DNA of 64,000 nucleotides. Source: Arenicola marina (taxonomy: Eukaryota > Annelida > Polychaeta > Arenicolidae). The DNA lies in contig OZ025253.1 of NCBI GenBank assembly GCA_964019135.1, forward strand, positions 10,111,059-10,175,058, read 5' to 3'. The stretch's first letter is position 1. Each line of letters opens with the position of its first letter. Of this stretch, positions 55,461-64,000 are shown in pieces. The position numbers and the translations under genes are program-made. Under the pieces are notes generated by a model that was not told where the DNA came from, did no database searches, and worked only from the letters and a program-made list of their open reading frames with translations.

Positions 55461-56508
55461 GGGTAACCCATACTGTGCCGGTTTATAACCCCGGTTTACC
55501 CCGGTTCTGAAAACCGGGGACAACATTGGGCAACCCTGTGCAACCGTAGCGAGTCAGTAGTCAATCCGGGCTGATCCGAGGTGTACCGTGGCGAAACGTA
55601 AGTCGCCCCGGTGGTTTGAACTGTTCAAAACTATAGGCAGGAACTGGGACCGAGCCCCGGTATTTTCAATCCTTGTGAAACCTTAGTGCCACCGTAGTAC
55701 AACCGGGTTTCACCGTAGTACCACCGTGCAAGCTACTGGGGCCATCCGCAGGCAACCTGCGGTCACCGTGGCGTTCTGGGGCCATGGTGGATCGCGGCAG
55801 TAATAGGGTATAAAATTGCGATAACATTTGTTTTAAATCACTTGGTGCTTCGTCCCTGGAGGGAGACGCATCATAGATCTTGTCAACACCTAGTGGAGCA
55901 GACTTCAGCTGATGAACTGGCAACAGCAGTTGAACAGACAGCAGGCTATAAACAACATGGAGATGCTCTAAGTTATTCAGCCAAACAGAAAAATGGAAAT
56001 CAAGAGGGCCGGAATACAGTGTGGTTGGGACCTTGGACCGAGACGCGATTGACACTAGGGCACTACACACGTCTGATGAACGAATTGCGTGTTAAAGATG
56101 TGAGATCCGTCATGAACCTACGTATGGGTCCAGAAATGCTTAAAGAACTACTCCTGTGACTGGAGAACAGAATCACGAAGTAAGACACATGGGTTCGCAA
56201 GGCTCTGCAACCTGGGTTGAAGTTGGCCATAACACTGTTGGTAACCTTGGTAAACCTTTGTCACACCTTGAAAAACCGTGGTGATACCTTGGTGGTACTT
56301 GGATGTACCTTGGCCTACCGTGATGATCCGTAGTCAATCCCTAGTCAAGCCGTAGTAGTGCCGGCATCCACCGTGGTGACCTTTATATACCGTGGCATAC
56401 CGTACCAGCACCGTTACGGTAGTCAACACCGTCCCGGTATATAGACCGGGAAGGACCCGAATAGATGGGGTAAACCGTAGCCAACACCGGCACAGAGTGA
56501 GCTAGGAT
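55461..56508 (+). mobile_element. PIF/Harbinger DNA transposon, internally decayed, 1048 bp
   Basis: Absent from the matching place in the left arm (about 9020-9040). Flanked by TAA at 55458-55460 and 56509-56511, the 3-bp target duplication typical of Harbinger. The ends share CTGTGCCGGT in inverted orientation. It contains a recognisable transposase fragment at 56022-56250. The flanks inside are rich in short CCGTAG/CCGTGG repeats. Confidence 0.7.
56022..56250 (+). pseudogene. Harbinger transposase remnant
   Basis: Reads VWLGPWTETRLTLGHYTRLM, then NELRVKDVRSVMNLRMGPEMLKELL, stop (56157-56159), LENRITK, stop, DTWVRKALQPGLKLAITLL. This matches the N-terminal region of Harbinger/PIF transposases (pattern: G.Y..L..EL...D..S..N..RM.P..F.ELL..I.P.I.K.DT..R.ALEPG.KLAITLR, from memory). 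The DDE catalytic part is missing. Confidence 0.7.
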
Positions 56509-56595
56509 TAACAGCATGTTCGTTGACGAATAACGTATTACCACAAAACGTTCCTGGCCTGCTGTTCAGAAATGTATTTCTTTGCCAGGACTTAC

Positions 56596-56751
56596 CTGAA
56601 TTGCTTCTGGTCGAAGTAGACTCCCCTGATATTGCCAGCTTGATCCAAACCGCAGATGCGCGTACATTGCCCATCATCCCTGGGCCTCTTGCCAGTTGTA
56701 GACAGAGGGCACCTAGTTTCGCCGGGTGATACTGCCATACGTTGTCAGCAT
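56596..56751 (-). pseudogene. CHST pseudogene, anchor exon
   Basis: Minus-strand copy of CHST-A exon 1: starts MLTTYGSITRR, then a 31-bp net deletion removes most of the membrane anchor and puts TAG directly after (CGA AAC TAG). The donor TTCAG|GTAAG at 56596/56595 is kept. It lies upstream of, and in the same orientation as, the broken catalytic exon at 46809-47508, so together they mark one dead gene about 10 kb long. Confidence 0.8.
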
Positions 56752-57476
56752 TATGATCGTGACAAGTGTGGCTCAGCCGATTGGCTGAGTATTTCACGAG
56801 TGACTAAGTTAATAGTCGCACTTTGTCGTAGACGGTTGTGTTGACAAACACCCCAGATGTGCCTATTAAAACAAGTATCGAGACTTTGATTTCCTCTTTC
56901 GGATTTATGACGCCAATGCTTTTGCCAGAAAGTATGGGCTGTTGTACTGTCGACCTACTTAAGCCTAACCGTTAAGCTCGGTTTAAACACCCGATGGAAT
57001 CAATGATACAAGACATGAACCTAGATGCCGTACTTCCATTACAACTATAACCATTACTCTAGATACAAATATCAATACAACTTTGTTTTTATTTATCGAT
57101 TCCAAGACATACGGTCATGATTAACGTCGTGTTCAGGGTCGTTAAAATTTTATGATCAATAAAATTGATGATGTTATATGTGCCTTCCCTTTCGCTCTTG
57201 CGAATATGAATGTGTTGTGCCCTGGTACGCGGAGACATATTATGTTGGCGCGAGTCGACGTCATGTCCTCATTGTCACAAGTAGAGTCTGCAATCAATGA
57301 CCGTTATCACTGTTCGGGAGCGCTGTACCTAATGATTGTAAATTATTTATGTGTCCATGATTGACTAGTCCAATATTTGTGACCCTCTCTTTGGCTTAAC
57401 ATCCTTATCAAATACAAATAGAAATTAACATGTAAAAGATTGACTGTCAGATATGTATAACTCGCAATATAACCGT

Positions 57477-58265
57477 TTGTAGTATTAACGTGAGAGGGCC
57501 TAGATTTTCAACTCATGGAACTGACCTGGTTTGAGGAAAGCCATGTGTCCACCTATTTTGTGCAGAATGTCCATTTGTATAAATTACAACAAGAGTCGAT
57601 TATGTTAGAAACATCGGCTCAATCAAGATGAGTGGATATTGTCTAAAAGTACATTCGAATTTGACGATGAAGGAAGAAATTCGTCACACTGTTGTGAATG
57701 TTTAATACCACACATCGGTCGGCCTATATCACACATCTAACTTATGGTTTAGACCTTATGGCTAAAGGCTGAACATTAATGTTCATTGATGCATACTGCT
57801 ACTGTTTCCGCGGTTGTTTGGCCGGTTCGGACCTGTTGCGCATTGCGCGCATTTCTCAGCCAGATGACGGAGCAATTAAGACCCGGTAAGTGAACATAAT
57901 TGGCTTATTTTCGGTTGCTACACCTAACAAGGGTTGTTTAAACAAACAACCTATGCCATGTGTAGCAACCGATTGTCTTCGATGTACCAACGTTATGCCG
58001 TCGACAAATATTGCAATATAGGCCTACATGAAAAAGATCCATGTATAATTATGGAGCCACAAGAACATAGTGCTGAATGAACAGTATAAGCATATAGGGC
58101 TTGTTAATATGTAACATGCGATATCGTTCTGTTCCAAATTTACTTGCTTTTTATTCACATCGTCACGTTTGACTCTTGTCGCTGGTACCAGATCTATGCT
58201 GGGGGATATTGCAATGGCTGGCAGCTCTGGGCAAAAGAACTAAAATTTCAATTTCAACAAAAATT
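57477..58265. other. Unmatched block inside the inverted arm
   Basis: About 790 bp present here and absent at the matching place near 6525. Contains an inverted repeat GGTTGTTT-AAAC-AAACAACC near 57930. I see no terminal repeats, target duplication or coding pattern, so its nature is unknown. Confidence 0.5.
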
Positions 58266-58269
58266 TGAA

Positions 58270-58580
58270 CCGAGCTGGTTGTTTATGTGTCTCGCTGTCT
58301 GTTTACAGGCTACCGGTCCTGGCGAGGTAGTTGTCTATGTTTCTCGCTGTCTGTTTGCAAACTACCGGTCCTGGCAAGTTGGTTGTTTATGTTTCTCGCT
58401 GTTTGTTTACGGGCTACCGGTCCTGGCGAGCTGGTTTGTTATGTTTCTCGCTGTCTGTTCACAGGCTACCTGTACCGGCGAGCTGGTTGTCTATGTGTCT
58501 TGCTGTCTGTTTACAGGCTATCAATCCTGGTGAGCTGGTTGTCTATGCGTCTCGCTGTCTGTTTACAGGCTACCGGTCCT
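58270..58580 (+). repeat. 52-bp minisatellite, inverted short array
   Basis: About six units, inverted relative to 5815-6525. Units are more varied (TGTTTACAGGCTACCGGTCC). Plus-strand frames are all open for the same arithmetic reason as the left array. Confidence 0.85.
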
Positions 58581-58746
58581 GACGACGGGCTGACCTCGAC
58601 AGCCGGTTCGTTCGCGCCAGCGTCAAAGTCTTCTCCGACTGGGCGGGTGTTGATGACCTTCTCAGTCTCCTCGTCAAGGTCAGCGACGTCATCATTACTG
58701 GGAAGGCGCACACCGCATGTGTCAAATGCGCATACGTATTGCAACT
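58574..58746 (-). CDS. Possible orphan exon
   Basis: A GC-richer minus-strand frame next to the minisatellite reads LQYVCAFDTCGVRLP, DDVADLDEETEKVI, NTRPVGEDFDAGANEP and ends at a GACCG|GTAGCC that could be a donor; an AG (CGAAAG) precedes it. Composition is unlike the surrounding AT-rich repeats and looks coding. There is no ATG and no domain I recognise. It could be an exon of an unidentified gene or a captured fragment. Confidence 0.3.
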
Positions 58747-59525
58747 TTCGAAAAACTATGCCTTAACGAGACTTTGGCATTCGTAACTTTTTTTGTCAGC
58801 AATTTTGTTGACACGCTTCCCTCGTAGCATATCATTAGTTAAGCGCTGTCCAGTTGTGTATACATGTCTGAGCTGTGTGAATAGGTAGGAACCTGTGACG
58901 TTAAACTAAGTTTGTGTCGGAGGTTATTCTTCCGAGGCTGGAAAGGGACTGATACCACAGACGAAAACGAAACACCAACGGAATGTGGCTTATTACTGCA
59001 GTGCAGTTTCATAATTGTTCATTCCACCTCCCTATTCGTACTGAGTGGTCATATGAGATGACGCGTCGCGGCCCAGAATTCAGTGCGCGAGCTTTCTGGA
59101 TTTCAGTCTGACGTGTTTTCTGTTACAATTTTTCTTTTCCAAACGTGTTGCGATAATCTAACTATCTTTGTTTTCATCTCGAGTTCATCATCTACATCAG
59201 TGCCTCAGGATCACTTATTACCACCTAAGTGAACCGGATAAACTTCCTGCTCTGCACACGATCGGTTTTATTAAGACTTATGTCGGTGTGTTATGTTTTT
59301 TAAGACGAAAATTTTCAATTTTATGTCAAGGTTATGTCGGTGTGTTCCGTTTTTAAGACGAAAATTTCCAATTTTCGTCTTATGTCGGTGTGTTCGGTGA
59401 ATCTGTGTGTCTGTCCGTTTGTAACGTAACGCATTATCTTTCGAATGCCTTAAGCTATCGACTTCCAAATTCACAAAAACATGCGGAATGGCAATCGTCA
59501 GGATAAGTTCGTAGATGGGCTATGT

Positions 59526-59906
59526 AGGTCAAAGGTCAAGGTCACAGGAATTTTTCGAAATTCGCTTAACCATTGAAAGATAGGACCAAAAAACGGGAAA
59601 ATCGCTATAACGTTCGCAGTTTCCATTCAATCATGCTGCAAATTATTTCACGTATTGGGCCCATTGGTACCTTCTATATCGTCTTTCATTTGTGCAAATA
59701 GTTTTCCTGCTAAAAATTCCCAAAGTTTAACATGGGACCCTATGGGAGCATTTTGGCGGGAATCAGGCCTCCTTAATTTCTCCATGAAGGGGACATGTCA
59801 GACAAACGACACCTTGCGTGAGAGATGACATTAGTATTTGGGTGTAAAATATTATATTGACCAAGGTCACGCTTCCAAGGTCAAGGTCACATCAAGGTCA
59901 AGGTTA
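59526..59906 (+). promoter_or_regulatory. Cluster of AGGTCA half-sites
   Basis: AGGTCA occurs at 59526, 59533 and 59539 (a direct repeat with 1-bp spacing followed by one with none) and again at 59864, 59878, 59884 and 59895. Such arrays can bind nuclear receptors, but GGTCAAGGTCAC tracts also occur within dispersed repeats, so function is uncertain. Confidence 0.3.
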
Positions 59907-60821
59907 CGAAACATGTATTCCCGCGTAACTTCGTTAATATTTGGTCTAGCGATTCGCGGTTTGTTTCAGAGTATTCTTCAGAGACAGACGCAAAGGTTAT
60001 ATGCCCTCAGATTTCACCTCACATTGACAGTTTTCGAGTTATTGGATAATCAATTTTGACATTGCCGAAAGTGCAAAAAAATCGCTGTGACTAAATAAAT
60101 GCAGGTAGATGACTCATATGTGGTGGAATATGTACCCATATTACTGACATCATGTATGCCAAATGCCATCGAAATCGAACCAGTGGTTTCGACGCTGGCA
60201 AATAATCACACTTTAACATGGCCAATCCCATTATAAAGCCTCGATACGCCAAATAACTGACGGCGTGCCATGCAAACGTCATGAAATGGGTCTTAACATA
60301 GTCGAATTGGTCCCATAACCCCAATTTTCGTCTTCCTTCTCAAGCTCTGCTTGACCGTCTAGTCTTCTTGCCGGTGTCGCCCCGCGCAGCCCTGGGTCGC
60401 CCCGCGCCGCCTTGGCCGCGACATTCCAACCGCCACCTTGACCGTTAGGGCGTTGCCCCTGGGGTCCACACACGGCCGGATCACGGACCCGGCATTTGTT
60501 TAGCCTCCAACGGCTAATCTTATTAAACTTCTCTGCGGAGAAAGTTTTTCTAGTTATCCCTCTGGGCTTGGACCTACGGAATTTTCGTTTTGCACGGCAT
60601 CATATTATTAAACCTCTCTGCGGAGAGAGTTTTAAGTTACTTTTCTGGGCTTGGGGCTACTGCGGTAGTACCTAAATTTGCATATCCTAGTGGACAGCGC
60701 CCGGCAACGGTGTTTGCGAACACACGTTATCTTTTTTCCGCTTGGGAATCTTTCCCGAGTACTGGCAGGCGGATCCACTTTGCACTTATTTTACACCGGT
60801 TTGTCATCTCGGATTGCCGGA

Positions 60822-62083
60822 ATGGATGCCAGCTGCGTTTCTGACTCTCCCGACCCGCCCCGCCCCGCCAAATCGACGCCTGGGCGCAAACAAAAAAAGT
60901 CGAGCGTCAGGTCGGCGAAAATTGGGAACACTTCGCGCCCAGGACAACAGCCGCCATTACTCTCGCCTTTCTCGCCCCGGGTCGAGCCGTGTGCAGATCC
61001 GGATGTCGACACACCGCCTATGGAAGCGAGCCCTTCCGACATGGCGGGTATGTTGCAGTCCTTCATGACTCAACAGAATCTGATGATGACCTCCTTGATT
61101 GCGGCTGTGGCCGATAAATCTGATCAGCGGCCCCGGCCAGGCCCACTCCACCAAAGGCGGCCCTCTCAAGGGACAATCGTCTCGTAAGCGAGTTGCGCCT
61201 CCTGTTTCCGAATCGGACGGGGAGGATTCCGTTTCTGAGGGGGAGGTTTCCACTGGACGGAACAGCTCTCGTAAGGATGCTTTTACGAGCCTCCTGGCAC
61301 CTGACGGTGACGCCCGCCCTGACGAAGAGGAGGCATCCGATTTCCTGGCCTCTATGACGCAATTTTACCAGGGTCAGGACAAGTGTGGCGAACAAGTGGA
61401 CCCCAAGCTGGCAGACGTTGTCAATTCTGCCTTTAGGGTCAAGGTGGGTGACGACAAACTTAAGGAACTGGGTGACCAATACATGCGCCCCAAAAATTGC
61501 GACGCCATGGTTTTTCCTAGAGTGAACACCGAAATTTGGAGCCAGCTACCCCCCACCCCCCCATACTCAGGGGCAAGACCTAAAGTTTCAAAAATGCCAA
61601 GGCTTGTTGGTCAAAGCCCTGGCCCCCACGGTGACGGTGATGGACACTCTCATGGCCGCTGCCACACGAAAGCAACATGTGGACCCGCATGCCTTGATGG
61701 TACTGGCCGCGGACAGTTTCCGTTTCATGGCGTCTGCTATTGGGGAGTTATCCCAGCGGAGAAGGGAGCTAATTAAGCCACACCTCCACGGCCAATATAA
61801 GCAACTTAGTGGTTTGCAAAACCCCCCGGCTGATTTGTTATTTAGCCATGATTTAAACAAGGCTATCAAGGATATCAGCGAGGCACAAAAAGTGGGCCAG
61901 CAAGTCGCCGGCAAACCATACGCCTACCACCAGCCTGACGCCGGTCAGCCTCCTCGCTTCGACACCAAACGGGACATCGGGTACAACCGGCCCTCATATG
62001 GTGGCCCGACGAAGAAGCCTTTTTTGTCCCGGGATCATTACCCCAAACGTGCATGGACAGAGCGTTACCCGCAGAATCATTAG
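60822..62083 (+). pseudogene. DIRS Gag-like protein, frameshifted
   Basis: Starts at ATG 60822 (MDASCVSDSPD), rich in Pro/Ser/Arg, with MLQSFMTQQNLMMTSLI. The frame shifts near 61130 into an acidic stretch (SESDGEDSVSEGE) and a helical domain (ASDFLASMTQFYQ), and again near 61600 into FMASAIGELSQRRRELIKPHL, LLFSHDLNKAIKDISEAQKVG and a basic tail. The order fits DIRS Gag. It overlaps the pol frame by about 30 bp. Confidence 0.65.
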
Positions 62084-63960
62084 CGTCGGCTACTGAGAAC
62101 GACAGCCGACGTGTCTCGGAAGACTTAGCCCACCCCGCACCCCAAGGTAATTCTCCGGCGGCCACGGATTCAACGGAACATCCTTACAGCCAAGACCCGC
62201 GCCTCCAGGTAGTCCATACACCTGCCTCCTTGTTGGGCTCTCTTGTTAATACGCCCGCCAATTTTCACGCTGGAAAAACGTCCGAGTTTCTCCCTGCTTG
62301 GAGAGACATTACGTCTGATCACTCGGTGTTGGCTAATCTCCGTGTTTGCAAGCTGGCATTTGTCGAGGCTCCTTTTCAACGAAAACTCCCCAAACCTATC
62401 AGGTTCTCTGACAAAGAAACTCTCGCGATTGACGACGAAATTCAGAAGTTACTACTTAAGGGTGTTATAGAACCAGTTGAGGATCGCTCACGTGCATATT
62501 TATCTAATATTTTTCTCCGAGAGAAAAAAGATGGCACGTACCGACTGATACTGAATTTGAAAGTTTTCAATCAAAATCTGGAATACCATCGTTTTAAAAT
62601 GGACACGCTCAGGACGGCCATAAGTTTAATGCGACAGTCTTGCTGGTTCGGCTCTTTGGATTCAATGGACGCATATTATTCCATTAATCTAGATATGTCA
62701 ATGCGGCCGTACCTGAGTTTTCAATGGAAGGGCGCGGTTTTTCAGTACACATGCCTGGCAAGTGGGTTGGCCCCTGCCCCGCGCTTGTGGACAAAACTTA
62801 TCAAACCCGCATTATCACACAGTTGCGTAAACTTGGACATATCAATATGGGATTTATCGATGATAGCCTTCTTCAGGGAGATACCTATGACGATTGTTTT
62901 CGCAACATTTGTGACACAGCGCAATTGTTTGACGCTCTTGGTTTAACTGTGCATCATGTCAAGTCAGTGATAGTGCCTACGCAAATTATTGTGTTTTTGG
63001 GTTTCATCCTCAACTCTATCGACATGACAGTGAAGCTGACCGCCGACAAAGCAGACAATTTAAGGCACCTTTGTCGACTTTTGCTCCGACAATCCGAAGT
63101 GTCGGATTTTGGCTCGCCTCATTGGGAATATGGTAGCCAGTGAGCCAGGCGTAAGATATGCCGCTCTATATTACAAACGACTGGAATATGAAAAAGACTG
63201 CGCGTTGAAGTTACACAAAGGGGATTTTGATAGCAAACTGCGGCTCTCCCCCGAGGTAAGATCCAACATTGACTGGTGGATTCGGACTGTGCATGTGTCC
63301 TTCAGGCCGGTGGCAGTAGCTCGGCCTACTGTTTTGCTTGAGTGTGACAGCTCGTTAACTGGCTGGGGTTGCGTGCGGGACGGATCCAGTACAACCGGAA
63401 TGTGGAGCGGGCTCGAGGCCGCCCAACATATAAACGTCCTTGAATTTCGCGCCGACTTAATGGGTCTGCACTCGATGTGCCGGAGTGAAACTGACACCCA
63501 TGTGCGACTGCGCCTGGACAACACCACAGCTGTTAGCTACATAAACAAACAGGGCGGACGGCGACTTGAGTGCGCAAAGGTCGCCAGACAGATCTGGCTC
63601 TGGGCTGTGGAGCGCAATAACTGGCTGAGCGCCACCATATCGCGCTGGATCAGAGAGGTCATGCGTTGTGCGGGCATCGATATGGATATTTTTTCACCCC
63701 ACAGCACCCGCTCGGCCTCTCTACTAGTCGAGCTCACGCTACTCATGTGCTACTGAACACTATCCTGAGAACAGCCGGCTGGAGCACGGAATGTACATTC
63801 CGAAAATTTTATCGCAAACCGGTTTGTGACGGTGGTGAATTCACGTCCAGTGTGTTATCTGCTGTATCGTCAGATGATGTTGTTGCCAACCCGCTTTTTT
63901 CTTTATCTCACCTTATTGTTGTATTATCTGCTGTATCGTACTTTTTGTGTACACAAAACT
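62053..63960 (+). pseudogene. DIRS Pol: reverse transcriptase, RNase H and truncated tyrosine recombinase
   Basis: RT: IQKLLLKGVIEPVED, FLREKKDGTYRLILNLKVFNQ, SLDSMDAYYSI, frameshift near 62810, then GFIDDSLLQG with the catalytic DD, LGLTVHHVKS, FLGFIL. Frameshift near 63105. RNase H: VLLECDSSLTGWGC, EFRADL, LRLDNTTAVSYIN. The frame then passes from WAVERNNWLSAT directly into SRWIREVMRCAGID and PHSTRSAS, the C-terminal recombinase box; one more frameshift gives LRTAGWS, FRKFY with the nucleophilic tyrosine near 63810. The methylase and most of the recombinase are deleted. Confidence 0.8.
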
Positions 63961-64000
63961 TTCTTTCACTATTTGATCTTCTGTTGTGTTTTGTGGCGCC

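Larger units (their letters stand above)
53985..58580 (-). repeat. Right arm of the CHST exon 1 inverted duplication (P2')
   Basis: Inverted counterpart of 5815-10360. Contains the pseudogene exon 1 and, unlike the left arm, a Harbinger element, a small MITE (54129-54229) and ~790 bp of unmatched sequence (57477-58265). Confidence 0.8.
60440..64000 (+). mobile_element. DIRS-type tyrosine-recombinase retrotransposon, decayed, partial
   Basis: Plus-strand element with gag-like region, RT-RNase H, and the end of a tyrosine recombinase, running off the window. The leader contains a duplicated segment (TTATTAAACCTCTCTGCGGAG near 60520 and 60605). No LTR seen. The region from RNase H to recombinase is collapsed, removing the methylase-like segment usually found in DIRS. 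Upstream limit is approximate. Confidence 0.75.

Noticed and set aside
60279..60473. Basic Gly/Arg-rich minus-strand frame
   Set aside because: Lies in the GC-rich leader next to the DIRS element; no domain or conservation seen.

Overview
This is eukaryotic (metazoan) DNA: genes have introns, there is no operon structure, and most of the window is retrotransposons, DNA transposons, MITEs and minisatellites. The transposon mix (Ty3/gypsy primed by tRNA-Leu, CR1-like, RTE-like and Tx1/L1-like LINEs, DIRS, Harbinger, a TTAA-target THAP element) with an expanded cytosolic sulfotransferase family suggests a marine invertebrate. A lancelet (Branchiostoma) is my best guess, but that is inference from gene style only.

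Host genes. There are two sulfotransferase types. (1) Two intact two-exon cytosolic sulfotransferases (SULT family), SULT-A at 659-3338 (+) and SULT-B at 36236-33585 (-), are about 94% identical in protein, with the same exon structure, a shared TATA box and a shared poly(A) signal. (2) A Golgi carbohydrate sulfotransferase (CHST8-14/HNK-1ST type), CHST-A (+), is split into a membrane-anchor exon at 8745-8937 and a catalytic exon at 27613-28586. The splice is phase-compatible across an 18.7-kb intron packed with transposons. A minus-strand copy (exon 1 at 56751-56596, exon 2 at 47508-46809) is a pseudogene, and a third dead copy of exon 1 lies inside the CHST-A intron at 13975.

Layout. 1-5.8 kb SULT-A arm; 5.8-6.5 kb 52-bp minisatellite; 6.85-8.3 kb TTAA/THAP transposon; 8.7 kb CHST-A exon 1; 10.3-13.3 kb LINE fragments; 13.6-15.6 kb direct duplicate of the exon 1 region; 15.6-25.9 kb nested insertion (RTE, then MITE, then CR1-like LINE, then gypsy); 27.6-28.6 kb CHST-A exon 2; 31.0-36.8 kb inverted SULT-B arm; 39.5-47.5 kb inverted CHST-pseudogene arm with a CR1-like LINE inserted; 50.1-53.3 kb MITE and Tx1-like LINE; 54.0-58.6 kb inverted CHST exon 1 arm with a Harbinger insertion; 60.4-64.0 kb decayed DIRS element running off the window.

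The overall picture is a SULT-CHST pair duplicated in inverted and permuted order. Comparing the arms acts as an internal alignment that exposes exact transposon boundaries and target-site duplications. All percentages, domain calls and family names come from reading the sequence by eye, without database search.
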